Shown here in pieces: positions 11,308-20,363 of a stretch of DNA of 64,000 nucleotides. Under the pieces are notes generated by a model. That model was given only the letters and a program-made list of their open reading frames with translations. It had not been told where the DNA came from and ran no database searches. Every line of letters starts with the position of its first letter. The stretch's first letter is position 1. The position numbers and the translations under genes are program-made. Source of the stretch: Limimaricola sp964022235 (GTDB taxonomy: Bacteria; Pseudomonadota; Alphaproteobacteria; Rhodobacterales; Rhodobacteraceae); assembly GCF_964022235.1 (NCBI RefSeq), contig NZ_CAXHZL010000013.1, positions 46,308 to 110,307 of the forward strand. The letters are read 5' to 3'.

Positions 11308-11333
11308 AAAACGGGGCGCCCTTGGGCGCCCCG
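11308..11333 (-). terminator. Rho-independent terminator of glnA
   Basis: A perfect GC-rich inverted repeat (CGGGGCGCC / GGCGCCCCG around CTTG), followed on the minus strand by TTTT, 28 bases beyond the glnA stop codon. The 255-base stretch from 11107 to 11361 holds only this and the promoter region of the unknown protein. Confidence 0.85.
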
Positions 11334-11361
11334 CATGACCAGATCGTGGCCGCTTCTGCGA

Positions 11362-12768
11362 TCAGCAGGAGTAGTAGAGCTTGTACTCGACCGGGTGCGG
11401 CGTGTGCTCGTAGGCGTAGACCTCTTCCCAACGAAGCGCCATGTAGCCCTCGAGCTGATCACGGGTGAACACGTCACCGGCGAGCAGGAACTCGTGGTCC
11501 TTCTCCAGCTCTTCGAGCGCTTCGCGCAGGCTGCCGCAGACGGTCGGGATCTCGGCCAGCTCCTCGGGGGGCAGGTCGTAGAGATCCTTGTCCGAGGCCG
11601 GGCCCGGATCGATCTTGTTCTTGATGCCGTCGAGGCCGGCCATCAGCAGCGCCGAGAAGGCGAGGTAGGGGTTCGCAGCCGGATCGGGGAAACGGGCTTC
11701 GACGCGCTTGGCCTTCGGGCTCTCGGACCACGGGATCCGGACGCAGCCCGAGCGGTTGCGGGCCGAATAGGCGCGCAGCACCGGGGCTTCGAAGCCCGGG
11801 ATCAGGCGCTTGTAGCTGTTGGTGGTCGGGTTGGTGATCGCGTTGAGCGCCTTGGCGTGCTTCAGGATGCCGCCGATGAAGTAGAGCGCTTCCTGGCTGA
11901 GATCGGCATACTTGTCGCCGGCGAAGAGCGGCTTGCCGTCCTTCCAGATCGACATGTTGACGTGCATGCCCGAGCCGTTGTCGCCCGAGATCGGCTTCGG
12001 CATGAAGGTCGCCGACTTGCCGTAGGCTTGGGCCACGTTGTGGATCACGTACTTGTACTTCTGGATCTCGTCGGCCTGCTTGGTCAGCGTGCCGAAGATC
12101 AGGCCCAGCTCGTGCTGGCACGACGCCACCTCGTGGTGGTGCTTGTCGACCTTCATGCCCATGCGCTTCATGGTCGAGAGCATCTCGCCACGCATGTCCT
12201 GCGCGTCGTCGATCGGGTTGACCGGGAAGTAGCCGCCTTTGACGCCCGGACGGTGGCCGGTGTTGCCGACCTCGTACTCGGTGTCGGTGTTCCAGGCGCC
12301 GTCGATCGCGTCGACCGAGAAGGAGACCTTGTTCGAGGTGACGGCGAAACGCACGTCGTCGAAGATGAAGAACTCGGCCTCGGGGCCCATGTAGGCGGTG
12401 TCGCCGATGCCCGAAGACTTGAGGTAGGCCTCGGCTTTCAGCGCGGTGCCGCGCGGGTCGCGGTCATAGGGCTCGCCGGTGTCGGGCTCGACCACGGTGC
12501 AATGGATGCACAGCGTCTTCTCGGCGTAGAACGGGTCGAGATAGGCGCTGTCGAAGGCCGGCATCAGCTTCATGTCGGACTGGTCGATCGACTTCCAGCC
12601 AGCGATCGACGAGCCGTCGAACATGAAGCCTTCCTCGAGGAAGTCCTCGTCCACGAGGTCGGAGACCACGGTGACGTGCTGGAGCTTGCCCTTGGGGTCG
12701 GTGAAGCGGATGTCGACGTACTCGACTTCCTCGTCCTTGATCATCTTCAGAAGCGTAGAGCTGTCCAT
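11362..12768 (-). CDS. glnA: Glutamine synthetase type I
   Basis: A 468-residue GS-I that makes glutamine from glutamate, ammonia and ATP. It has the N-terminal beta-grasp (MFDGSSIAGWKSI) and the catalytic barrel (GPEAEFFIFDD, NGSGMHVNMSIWKDG, and the ATP-site segment KRLIPGFEAPV). The adenylylation-site tyrosine lies in the segment DKDLYDLPP, so activity is probably controlled by GlnE. AAGGAAAG precedes the ATG. It follows glnB on the same strand, the classic alphaproteobacterial glnBA arrangement, with a hairpin in the 65-base gap. Confidence 0.98.
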   Translation of the reverse strand: MDSSTLLKMIKDEEVEYVDIRFTDPKGKLQHVTVVSDLVDEDFLEEGFMFDGSSIAGWKSIDQSDMKLMPAFDSAYLDPFYAEKTLCIHCTVVEPDTGEPYDRDPRGTALKAEAYLKSSGIGDTAYMGPEAEFFIFDDVRFAVTSNKVSFSVDAIDGAWNTDTEYEVGNTGHRPGVKGGYFPVNPIDDAQDMRGEMLSTMKRMGMKVDKHHHEVASCQHELGLIFGTLTKQADEIQKYKYVIHNVAQAYGKSATFMPKPISGDNGSGMHVNMSIWKDGKPLFAGDKYADLSQEALYFIGGILKHAKALNAITNPTTNSYKRLIPGFEAPVLRAYSARNRSGCVRIPWSESPKAKRVEARFPDPAANPYLAFSALLMAGLDGIKNKIDPGPASDKDLYDLPPEELAEIPTVCGSLREALEELEKDHEFLLAGDVFTRDQLEGYMALRWEEVYAYEHTPHPVEYKLYYSC

Positions 12769-12801
12769 CTGAATGCTTTCCTTGTTTGTCTCATGTTCGT
12801 G

Positions 12802-12822
12802 AAAAGGGGCTTTGGGCCCCTT
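12802..12822 (-). terminator. Terminator-like hairpin between glnB and glnA
   Basis: On the minus strand a 7-bp stem (AAGGGGC / GCCCCTT, loop CCAAA) runs straight into a short T run (TTTTC). It lies in the 65-base glnB-glnA gap. It may let some transcripts end after glnB, or act as a processing or stability hairpin. Confidence 0.6.
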
Positions 12823-12833
12823 GCGCGCCGCGA

Positions 12834-13172
12834 TCAGATCGCGTCGTCGCCGAATTCTCCGGTGCGGATGCGGATCGCCTGTTCGACGGGCGACACGAAG
12901 ATCTTCCCATCGCCGATCTTGTCGGTCTTGGCCGCGTCGACGATCGCCGCGATCGCGCGCTCGACCTGATCGTCGGGCAGCACCACCTCGATCTTCACCT
13001 TGGGCAGGAAGTCGACCACGTATTCGGCCCCGCGGTAGAGTTCGGTGTGGCCCTTCTGGCGGCCGAAGCCCTTGACCTCGACGACCGAAAGACCCTGCAC
13101 GCCAGCTTCCTGGAGCGCTTCCTTCACCTCGTCGAGCTTGAACGGCTTGATGATCGCCTCGATCTTCTTCAT
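12834..13172 (-). CDS. glnB: Nitrogen regulatory protein PII
   Basis: A 112-residue PII protein, the 2-oxoglutarate/ATP sensor that controls GlnE, NtrB and ammonium uptake. The T-loop carries the uridylylation site Tyr51 in ELYRGAEYVVDF. The B-loop/C-loop motifs KTDKIGDGKIFV and VEQAIRIRTGE are intact. The start MKKIEAIIKPFKL is the family N-terminus, with GGGAG upstream; the extra upstream codons are non-coding. First gene of glnBA. Confidence 0.98.
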   Translation of the reverse strand: MKKIEAIIKPFKLDEVKEALQEAGVQGLSVVEVKGFGRQKGHTELYRGAEYVVDFLPKVKIEVVLPDDQVERAIAAIVDAAKTDKIGDGKIFVSPVEQAIRIRTGEFGDDAI

Positions 13173-13366
13173 GTCGCGCGACTCCCTTGCATCCGCGTTC
13201 TGAGGCGTGAAACCATGCCCGCTCGGCCACCTCAATCACCGGCCCCGGAGCGGCGACGGCCAGACGCTGAAATTCCGACGCTATGATTAAAAATTGTGCA
13301 GAATGTGTGGATTCGATGCAGTTTGAAAACTCAGGCACCGCTGAACCCCAATCGAGCGCCCTTTAC

Positions 13367-14866
13367 ATGGGCAGTCTCGATGGGGCGGCGCTTCTGAGTG
13401 CCGAGGAAATGCGCGACGCAGAGGCCCGGGCGATCGCGGCGGGCACACCGGGGGTGGTGCTGATGGAGCGCGCCGGTGCTGCAGTGGTCGACGCGCTGAC
13501 GGCGTTTTGGCCGGAGTTGTCCTCTGACACGCAGGCCTGTGTGCTGTGTGGCCCGGGGGGCAATGGCGGCGACGGCTATGTCGTGGCGCGGCTCTTGCGC
13601 GCGCGGGGCTGGACGGTGCGCCTGCACGCGCTGGCCCCCGCAACGCACCCGGATGCTGGCGCGCAGGCTGACAAGTGGTCTGCGGTCGGAACGATCGAAG
13701 GATGGGACGAGGCGGCGGCGTCGGCGCGCCGAGCCGATCTGGTGATCGACGCGCTGTTCGGTCTGGGGTTGTCACGCCCGCTCGGGCCTGAGGTGGCGGC
13801 AGTGCGGGACGTACGACCAAAGCGCGTGTTGGCGATCGATCTGCCCTCCGGGCTTTGTTCCGACAGCGGGCGAGTGATCGGCGAGACCTGTATCAAAGCC
13901 GATCTGACGGTGAGTTTTCACGCGCCCAAGCGCGGCCATGTGCTGGCCGAAGGCCCGGGGCGATGCGGCGCGCTCGACATTCGTGATATTGGCTTGGCCA
14001 GCGGGCAGGGCGGTGTGACGCTCGCGGGGCAACCCGCCGGTCTTGCCAAGACGGCGGGTCATAAATACGGCCATGGCCACGGCTTGGTTATGGCGGGCGG
14101 GGTCGGGCGCGGCGGTGCGGCCCGCATGGCGGCGCGCGCGGCGCTACGGGTCGGCGCGGGGCTGGTGACCATGGCCTGCCCGCCCGCCGCATTGCAGGAG
14201 AACGCGGCGCGGCTCGACGCGATCATGCTGCGCCCGCTGCGCGACGCCGGGGTGTTGGATGCGATTTTGGATGATGCGCGGCTGAACGCGCTGCTGCTCG
14301 GGCCCGGTTTGGGAACCCGCGAGCGAGAGTGCGACCTCGTTGGCCGAGCGCTTGCGGCGCGGCGTGCGACGGTGCTCGACGCCGATGCGCTGACGCTCGT
14401 CGCGGGGGATGAGGCACTGCGCATGGCGCTCCATGACACGTGTCTACTCACCCCGCATGGGGGCGAATTCGCCCGGCTGTTCCCCGACCTCGTCGATCGC
14501 ATGAACGGCCCCGTCACGCGCGGTCCGGCCTATTCGCGTATCGAGGCCGCACGGGAGGCTGCCGCGCGCGCAGGCTGCGCGGTGTTGCTCAAGGGGCCAG
14601 ACACGGTCATCGCCGCCACCGATGGGCGCGTTTGCGTCAATGCGGGCGTCTATGGGCGCGCGGCACCATGGCTCGCCACCGCGGGGGCGGGCGACGTGCT
14701 GGCGGGACTGGCCTTGGGCCTCATGGCGCGGGGCTGGGGGGCGTATGAGGCGGGGCGGGACGCGGCTTGGTTGCATGTAGAGGCGGCGCGCCGGTTCGGC
14801 CCGGGGTTGATCGCCGAGGACCTGCCCGACCTGCTGCCGGGACTGATGCGCGACATGGGGCTTTGA
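13367..14866 (+). CDS. nnr: Bifunctional NAD(P)H-hydrate epimerase / ADP-dependent dehydratase
   Basis: About 499 residues with two fused repair domains. The N-terminal YjeF_N epimerase (about 1-210) shows LCGPGGNGGDGYVVAR and IDLPSGLCSDSG. The C-terminal ribokinase-like dehydratase (about 225-499) shows LLLGPGLGTRE, LTPHGGEFARLFP, LLKGPDTVIA and the catalytic ATAGAGDVLAG. Together they restore damaged hydrated NAD(P)H. I chose the ATG at 13367 (MGSLDGAALLSAEEM), which begins just before the domain; an ATG at 13283 would add 28 residues. It is divergent from glnB. Confidence 0.92.
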   Translation: MGSLDGAALLSAEEMRDAEARAIAAGTPGVVLMERAGAAVVDALTAFWPELSSDTQACVLCGPGGNGGDGYVVARLLRARGWTVRLHALAPATHPDAGAQADKWSAVGTIEGWDEAAASARRADLVIDALFGLGLSRPLGPEVAAVRDVRPKRVLAIDLPSGLCSDSGRVIGETCIKADLTVSFHAPKRGHVLAEGPGRCGALDIRDIGLASGQGGVTLAGQPAGLAKTAGHKYGHGHGLVMAGGVGRGGAARMAARAALRVGAGLVTMACPPAALQENAARLDAIMLRPLRDAGVLDAILDDARLNALLLGPGLGTRERECDLVGRALAARRATVLDADALTLVAGDEALRMALHDTCLLTPHGGEFARLFPDLVDRMNGPVTRGPAYSRIEAAREAAARAGCAVLLKGPDTVIAATDGRVCVNAGVYGRAAPWLATAGAGDVLAGLALGLMARGWGAYEAGRDAAWLHVEAARRFGPGLIAEDLPDLLPGLMRDMGL

Positions 14867-14969
14867 CGCCGCTGCGGCAGGCCGATTTTTTCCCGTGGCG
14901 CAGGCTCTCGGGCTTTGCTAGACAGCGCCGAGAATTCCGGGGGGTGTTTCGCGCCCCCCAAAGAGACAT

Positions 14970-15054
14970 GCGGGTGTGGCGAAACTGGTAGACGCACCAG
15001 ATTTAGGTTCTGGCGCCGCAAGGCGTGGGGGTTCGAGTCCCTTCACCCGCACCA
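14970..15054 (+). tRNA. tRNA-Leu (UAG)
   Basis: An 85-base class II tRNA with CCA encoded. The acceptor GCGGGTG pairs with CACCCGC, the anticodon arm CCAGA-TTTAGGT-TCTGG gives anticodon TAG, a long variable arm follows as expected for leucine, and the T loop is GTTCGAG. It lies 28 bases before trigger factor. Confidence 0.97.
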
Positions 15055-15082
15055 AGAAACACGATTGAGAAAAGGACGACAG

Positions 15083-16411
15083 ATGCAGGTCACCGAGACC
15101 CTCAACGACGGCCTCAAGCGCGGCTACACCATCACGCTGCCCGCCGCCGAACTGGACGCCAAGGTGCAGGAAAAGCTGGTCGAAGCCCAGCCCGAGGTCG
15201 CCATGAAGGGCTTCCGCAAGGGCAAGGTGCCGCTGTCGCTGCTGAAAAAGCAGTTCGGCCCGCGCGTGCTTGGCGAAGCCATGCAGGAAAGCATCGACGG
15301 CGCGCTGTCGAGCCACCTCGAAGAGAGCGGCGATCGCCCGGCGATGCAGCCCGAGGTGAAGATGGCGAACGACGAGTGGAAAGAAGGCGACGACGTCGAG
15401 GTCACCGTGGCCTACGAAAAGCTGCCCGAGATCCCCGAGACCGATTTCTCGGACATCTCGATCGAGCGCCTGAAGGTCGTGGCCGATGACGCCGCGATCG
15501 ACGAAGCTCTGGGCAACCTCGCCGAGACCGCGCAGAACTTCGAAGACAAGGACGGCGCTGCCGACGAGGGCGATCAGGTCACCATCGACTTCCTCGGCAA
15601 GATCGACGGCGAGGCCTTCGAGGGCGGCGCTGCCGAGGACTACCCGCTGGTGCTCGGCTCCAACTCCTTCATCCCGGGCTTCGAAGATGGCCTCAAGGGC
15701 GTGAAGGCCGGCGACGAGAAGAACGTCGAGGTCAACTTCCCCGAGGACTATCAGGCCCCGAACCTCGCCGGCAAAGCCGCCGTGTTCGAGTGCAAGGTCA
15801 AGGCGGTGAAGGCCCCGCAGAAAGCCGAGATCGACGACGAGCTGGCCAAAAAGTTCGGCGCCGAGGATCTCGCTTCGCTGAAGTCGCAGATCGCCGAGCG
15901 TCTCGAGGCCGAGTATTCGGGTGCGTCGCGCGCGGTTGCCAAGCGCAAGCTGCTCGACATCCTCGATGAGAAGGTGTCGTTCGACCTGCCGCCGAGCCTC
16001 GTCGAGGCCGAAGCGAGCCAGATCGCGCACCAGCTCTACCACGAGGATCACCCCGAGGATCACGGCCACGATCACGGTGAGATCAAGCCGACCGACGAGC
16101 ACAACAAGCTCGCCGAGCGCCGCGTGAAGCTGGGCCTGCTGCTTGCCGAGATCGGTCAGAAGGCCGAGATCAAGGTCACCGATCAAGAGCTGACCCAGGC
16201 GATCCTCAACCAGGCACGTCAGTATCGCGGTCAGGAGCGTCAATTCTTCGAGTTCGTCCAGCAGAACCCGCAGATGCGCCAGCAGATCCAAGCCCCGATC
16301 TTCGAAGACAAGGTCATCGACCACATCTTCGAGCAGGCCAAGGTCGATGAGAAAGAGGTCTCCAAAGAGGACCTCCAGAAGGCTGTCGAGGCGCTCGACG
16401 ACGAGGCGTAA
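15083..16411 (+). CDS. tig: Trigger factor (ribosome-associated chaperone, peptidyl-prolyl isomerase)
   Basis: A 442-residue protein with the three trigger factor parts. The ribosome-binding N-domain carries the signature GFRKGKVP near residue 45, the FKBP-type isomerase domain spans about 150-245 (GDQVTIDFLGKIDG, IPGFEDGLKG), and a long helical C-domain follows. A His/Asp/Glu-rich loop (HEDHPEDHGHDHGE, around 316-330) is a lineage-specific insert that could bind metal. It is preceded by tRNA-Leu and ends at a strong terminator. Confidence 0.97.
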   Translation: MQVTETLNDGLKRGYTITLPAAELDAKVQEKLVEAQPEVAMKGFRKGKVPLSLLKKQFGPRVLGEAMQESIDGALSSHLEESGDRPAMQPEVKMANDEWKEGDDVEVTVAYEKLPEIPETDFSDISIERLKVVADDAAIDEALGNLAETAQNFEDKDGAADEGDQVTIDFLGKIDGEAFEGGAAEDYPLVLGSNSFIPGFEDGLKGVKAGDEKNVEVNFPEDYQAPNLAGKAAVFECKVKAVKAPQKAEIDDELAKKFGAEDLASLKSQIAERLEAEYSGASRAVAKRKLLDILDEKVSFDLPPSLVEAEASQIAHQLYHEDHPEDHGHDHGEIKPTDEHNKLAERRVKLGLLLAEIGQKAEIKVTDQELTQAILNQARQYRGQERQFFEFVQQNPQMRQQIQAPIFEDKVIDHIFEQAKVDEKEVSKEDLQKAVEALDDEA

Positions 16412-16436
16412 GCCTCTCGCCGCAAGGCATATTCGC

Positions 16437-16462
16437 AAAGGCCGCCCTTCGGGGCGGCCTTT
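16437..16462 (+). terminator. Rho-independent terminator of tig
   Basis: An 11-bp stem (AAAGGCCGCCC / GGGCGGCCTTT) capped by a stable TTCG tetraloop, 25 bases beyond the tig stop, with a T-rich tail (TTTCTCGTTT). Confidence 0.9.
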
Positions 16463-16575
16463 CTCGTTTGGGGGTGGCGCGAGGGGCGTCCTGCAGCTCC
16501 GAGCTGGCTTCACCCATCACCGGGTGTCAGGTCAGGAGGATCATTGCCATTTAGGCGTTTGCCTTGCCTCCAACG

Positions 16576-16601
16576 AAAAAGGCACCCCAACATGGGGCGC
16601 C
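16576..16601 (-). terminator. Rho-independent terminator of the DUF882 gene
   Basis: On the minus strand GGCGCCCCA / TGGGGTGCC (one G-T wobble, loop TGT) followed by five T, 42 bases past the stop of the peptidase-like gene. Confidence 0.8.
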
Positions 16602-16643
16602 CGTTTCAACCTGTGCAGCAGGTTTCAGCAGTTCTTGGTCGGC

Positions 16644-17216
16644 TCAGCTTCCCCAGCTACGGACCGGGCCGCAGTCCATGTGGACGAAGTTGGAGCCGGA
16701 ATACTTGCCGACGCCGCCGGCTTTGCAGGCTGCAGCGGCGCGCGCCATCTGGCCCACCGAGCGGTGCGAGAGACGCAGGTCGGCCGCTTGGCCCTTGAGG
16801 TGCAGAGAATTCTTGGCGACGCCCGAAGAGTTGCGGCGCAGCATCGCGTTGGTGGCCGGCGAACGGTAGCCCGACAGCAGCATGTAGGGCTCGTTCACTT
16901 CGAGAAGCTGGTGCGAGGCCGCCATGATGTCGACGGTGCGGGTGTCGATATCCATCAGCTGGTTGTTGCGCCAGTCGCGCATGAAAACGTTGATCTCGCG
17001 GATCGCCTCGGCAATGTATTCGCCCTCGATCCAGTAGATCGTGTCGAGTTTCTCACCGGTCCGTTCCGAGTACATGCTTAGGCGGCGCACGTCGCCGGCG
17101 CGCCTGAGAAAGCCTGCCGCATTCGAGTAGGTCGGTGCTGCGGTAACTGCCGTGGCGGCGAACGCGCCAAGGAGACCGCGGCGAGTCATGCCCGCCGAGC
17201 GAAGATTATTCATCAT
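16644..17216 (-). CDS. DUF882 / YcbK-like Tat-exported murein peptidase family protein
   Basis: A 190-residue protein with a twin-arginine signal (MTRRGLLGAFAATAVTAAP). The mature part has the M15-type zinc peptidase pattern: LLSGYRSPATNAML, SLHLKGQAADLRL (His and Asp ligands) and a terminal FVHMDCGPVRSW with the last His. This family (DUF882, YcbK/MepK-like) cuts or remodels peptidoglycan cross-links in the periplasm. It is divergent from the L,D-transpeptidase gene, its functional partner. The start could be the first or second of two adjacent ATG codons. Confidence 0.85.
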   Translation of the reverse strand: MMNNLRSAGMTRRGLLGAFAATAVTAAPTYSNAAGFLRRAGDVRRLSMYSERTGEKLDTIYWIEGEYIAEAIREINVFMRDWRNNQLMDIDTRTVDIMAASHQLLEVNEPYMLLSGYRSPATNAMLRRNSSGVAKNSLHLKGQAADLRLSHRSVGQMARAAAACKAGGVGKYSGSNFVHMDCGPVRSWGS

Positions 17217-17539
17217 GTGAGCGCCTGTCCCGTCGCTTACCTGTGGCCCGCATTTTCACGGGCGTTTTTGCCATCCGTCCCCAGATGCAGACCCTCTATC
17301 GCACGGGCGGACGACTCGACCAAGTCCGGTTATCGGATAACAGGGTGAAGAAACTGCAAATCGGCGGGAACTTGCGCAACGGTCGGCGCATTATCCCTCA
17401 TGCGCGGGGTTTTGTGACCCATATGCCGCGTTACAAGCTCAATCCCCGTCCCGGGTGACATCGTTCGATGGCCGCGCAGAACGCCGGCGTTTATGACCGC
17501 CACGCGATCCCGCCGGATCCCTCTGACCAACGGTGTCCC
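17217..17539. other. Divergent intergenic region between DUF882 and L,D-transpeptidase genes
   Basis: This 323-base stretch separates two divergent peptidoglycan genes and must hold both promoters. I see no convincing gene. A short open frame on the + strand (17243-17458) has no ribosome site and an Arg-rich sequence typical of random high-GC frames. A weak hairpin (GCGCA / TGCGC near 17388) precedes GGGGTTTT. No clear -35/-10 pair stands out. Confidence 0.5.
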
Positions 17540-19171
17540 ATGCTGCACATGTCCCGTCCCAGCCACGCCCTCCGCCAGAGCCCCCTGTTGCGATCCGCAG
17601 TCACGGCGTTGTCGCTGCTGCTCCCGGCCATGTCCCAGGCCGAGACCCTGGCCGAGGTGTCGCCCTTCCGCCAAGCTGTGGCCGAAACCGTTGCGGGACA
17701 GTCTGGCCTGTCCGAGGGTTACCGGGCTCGTGGCTTTGCCGGGATCTGGACCGGCAGCGATGCGGCTGCCGTCGCCCGCCGCAACGCTCTGCTCTCGGCG
17801 CTGACGGGGGCGCAGGCGCATGGGCTTCCGGTATCGCGCTACGATCCCGAGACCCTCGTCGCGAAGCTTCGCGCGGCGCAGAGCGCCGAGGATCGCGCTC
17901 GTATGGATGTCGAGATGACCAAGGTCTTCCTGCGCTATGCGCGGGACGTGCAGACCGGGATGCTCGAGCCCGGCAAGGTCGTGCCGCTGATCCACCGCGA
18001 GGTGCCGCTTCGCGATCCGGCCGAAACCCTCGCGGGCTTTCTCGAGGCCGAGCCGGTGGCCTTCCTGCGCAGCCTTGCTCCCACCGCCCCCGAATACGGG
18101 CGGCTGCTCAGGGCGCGCGCCGAGTTGCAGCGCAGCCTTGATGCTGGAGGCTGGGGCGCGCGCGTGCCGTCCGGCAAGATCTCCGCTGGGGCCAGCGGCG
18201 AGGCGGTGATCGCACTGCGAGACCGGCTTATCGCGATGGGCTTGCTCGCGCCAACCTCGGTGGCGGTGATGGACGAGACCATGGTAGCCGCCGTGCGCGA
18301 GTTCCAGACCCGCAACGGTCTCGCGGTCGACGGGGTGGTCGGGCCCGGCACGCTGGCCGAGCTGAACCGTTCCGCCGAAGAGCGCCTGCAATCCGTGCTC
18401 GTGGCGATGGAGCGCGAACGCTGGACCAACATGGATCGCGGCGCGCGCCACGTTTTCGTCAATCTCACCGACTTCAGCGCCACCATCATCGACGACGGGC
18501 ACGAGACGTTCCGCACCCGCTCGGTGATCGGGGCCGAGGCGCTCGACCGGCAGACACCCGAGTTTTCGGACATCATGGAGCGTATGGTCATCAACCCGAG
18601 CTGGTACGTGCCGCGCTCGATCGTGGTGAACGAGTACCTTCCGCAGCTCAAGCGCAACCGCAATGCCGCGAGCCAGATCCTGATCACCGATCGTTCGGGC
18701 CGGGAAGTGAACAGAGGCTCGATCGACTTCTCGCGCTATGACGAGCGCAGCTTCCCCTATTCGATGCGCCAGCCCCCGTCGAATTCGAACGCGCTCGGTC
18801 TGGTGAAATTCTTGTTTCCTAACCGCTACAACATCTACCTGCACGACACCCCGGCCAAGTCGCTGTTCGATCGCGAGGCGCGCGCCTTCAGTCACGGCTG
18901 TGTGCGCCTCAACGATCCGTTCGACTTCGCCTATGCCCTGCTCTCGGCGCAGGAGGACGACCCGGTCAGCTTCTTCCAGTCGCGCTTGGCCACGGGTCGC
19001 GAGCAGCGGGTCGACCTCGTGACGCCGGTACCCGTGCATCTCGACTACCGCACCGCTTTTACCGATGCCGAAGGTAGGCTGCAGTTTCGCCGGGACGTCT
19101 ATGGGCGCGATGCGGCGATCTGGGCGGCGCTGGCCCGTGAGGGGGTGGCGATCTCGCGTCCCGCAAGCTAG
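17540..19171 (+). CDS. YcbB/LdtD-type murein L,D-transpeptidase
   Basis: About 543 residues. A signal peptide (LSLLLPAMSQA) is followed by an alpha-helical scaffold domain. A peptidoglycan-binding domain (around 220-300, VREFQTRNGLAVDGVVGPGT) precedes the YkuD catalytic domain with the active site in NIYLHDTP...FSHGCVRLNDP (His and Cys). It forms 3-3 cross-links in the cell wall. The start is uncertain: ATG 17540 or ATG 17549; an upstream ATG at 17468 would put a polar extension before the signal peptide. Confidence 0.88.
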   Translation: MLHMSRPSHALRQSPLLRSAVTALSLLLPAMSQAETLAEVSPFRQAVAETVAGQSGLSEGYRARGFAGIWTGSDAAAVARRNALLSALTGAQAHGLPVSRYDPETLVAKLRAAQSAEDRARMDVEMTKVFLRYARDVQTGMLEPGKVVPLIHREVPLRDPAETLAGFLEAEPVAFLRSLAPTAPEYGRLLRARAELQRSLDAGGWGARVPSGKISAGASGEAVIALRDRLIAMGLLAPTSVAVMDETMVAAVREFQTRNGLAVDGVVGPGTLAELNRSAEERLQSVLVAMERERWTNMDRGARHVFVNLTDFSATIIDDGHETFRTRSVIGAEALDRQTPEFSDIMERMVINPSWYVPRSIVVNEYLPQLKRNRNAASQILITDRSGREVNRGSIDFSRYDERSFPYSMRQPPSNSNALGLVKFLFPNRYNIYLHDTPAKSLFDREARAFSHGCVRLNDPFDFAYALLSAQEDDPVSFFQSRLATGREQRVDLVTPVPVHLDYRTAFTDAEGRLQFRRDVYGRDAAIWAALAREGVAISRPAS

Positions 19172-19211
19172 ATCGGCCCCGATACAAGGGCCCGACACAA
19201 GGGGAAGCGTG

Positions 19212-20282
19212 ATGGACTATACTCTGAGCGAGATCGCCAAGGCGCTCGGTGCCGAGGTTCTGGGTGACGGCACGCTGCGCGTGACAGGTGCCGCGGAGCC
19301 GGGGCAGGCGTGCGAGACCGATCTCGCGCTTGCCATGTCGCCGCGCTATGCCGAGGCGCTGGGGCAGGGTCGCGCGAAGGCCGCTCTGGTCTGGCCCGAG
19401 GCCGATTGGCAGGCGATGGGGCTTGAGGGCGCCGTCGTGGCCCCCCGTGGTCGTCTCGCAATGTCGAAACTCACGCAGCTTCTCGATCCCCCCGAAACGG
19501 AGACGGGCATTCATGCCTCGGCCGTGGTCGATGCCTCCGCCGAAATCGGCGAGGGCGTGTTTGTTGGCCCATTGGCCGTGATTGGCGCAGGTGCCGTCAT
19601 CGGGGCGGGCAGCCGCATCATGGCGCAGGCCTCGATCGGGCCGGGCGTGCGGTTGGGCCAAGACGCGCTCATCCACTCCGGCGCGCGGCTGGGGCGGAAT
19701 GTGGTCGCGGGCGACCGACTGATCGTGCAGCCCAACGCGGTCATCGGCGGCGACGGGTTCTCTTTTGTCACCGAAGACGCGAGCCATGTGGAAACCGCCC
19801 GCGCAGAGCTGGGTCAGGGCACCGTCACGGCCGAGGCCGACCCGACATGGCACCGCATCCACAGCCTCGGCTCCGTGGTGCTGGGCGACGATGTCGAGAT
19901 CGGCGCCTGCGCGACGGTCGATGCAGGCACGATCCGGCCCACGCGTGTCGGCAATGGCTCCAAGATCGACAACCTCGTGCAGGTCGGCCACAACTGCGTC
20001 ATCGGCGACCACTGCCTCTTGTGCGGCCACGTCGGCCTCGCGGGGTCGGTGACGATCGGCGATCGCTCGGTGCTGGGCGGGAAGGTGGGCGTATCGGACA
20101 ACCTGACCATCGGCGCGGATGTGGTGCTCACCGGCGGCTCGATCGTGCTGTCGAACGTGCCGGCGGGGCGGGTGATGATGGGCTATCCGGCCACCAAGAT
20201 CGACACTCAGGTCGAGAGCTACAAGGCGCTGCGCCGGCTGCCGCGGCTGATGCGTGACCTTGCGGCATCCCGCAAGGGCTGA
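19212..20282 (+). CDS. lpxD: UDP-3-O-(3-hydroxyacyl)glucosamine N-acyltransferase
   Basis: A 356-residue LpxD that adds the second 3-hydroxyacyl chain in lipid A synthesis. An N-terminal uridine-binding domain (1-100) is followed by a left-handed beta-helix of hexapeptide repeats (about 105-330) and a C-terminal helical tail. The catalytic base is His260 (LVQVGHNCVIG). AAGGGGAAG precedes the ATG. No other lpx gene is adjacent, unlike the usual bamA-lpxD-fabZ-lpxA cluster; an ACP and a ketosynthase follow instead. Confidence 0.95.
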   Translation: MDYTLSEIAKALGAEVLGDGTLRVTGAAEPGQACETDLALAMSPRYAEALGQGRAKAALVWPEADWQAMGLEGAVVAPRGRLAMSKLTQLLDPPETETGIHASAVVDASAEIGEGVFVGPLAVIGAGAVIGAGSRIMAQASIGPGVRLGQDALIHSGARLGRNVVAGDRLIVQPNAVIGGDGFSFVTEDASHVETARAELGQGTVTAEADPTWHRIHSLGSVVLGDDVEIGACATVDAGTIRPTRVGNGSKIDNLVQVGHNCVIGDHCLLCGHVGLAGSVTIGDRSVLGGKVGVSDNLTIGADVVLTGGSIVLSNVPAGRVMMGYPATKIDTQVESYKALRRLPRLMRDLAASRKG

Positions 20283-20363
20283 AAACGGCCATTCGTGGTT
20301 CCAATGCGGCGTCGCAGCGATTAGATCGGTCGTGAACATGCAGCTGCAGGGGACGCGGGGCAC

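Noticed and set aside
14918..16513. A 531-codon minus-strand frame opposite tig and across tRNA-Leu
   Set aside because: It runs through the tRNA gene and the tig terminator and consists of Leu/Asp-rich repeats produced by the reverse strand of a helical protein.
17243..17458. A 71-codon frame in the DUF882/L,D-transpeptidase gap
   Set aside because: No ribosome site or conserved pattern; it overlaps the expected promoter region.
17330..19198. A 622-codon minus-strand frame opposite the L,D-transpeptidase gene
   Set aside because: Antisense shadow; the + strand frame has a signal peptide and catalytic motif, this one has neither.
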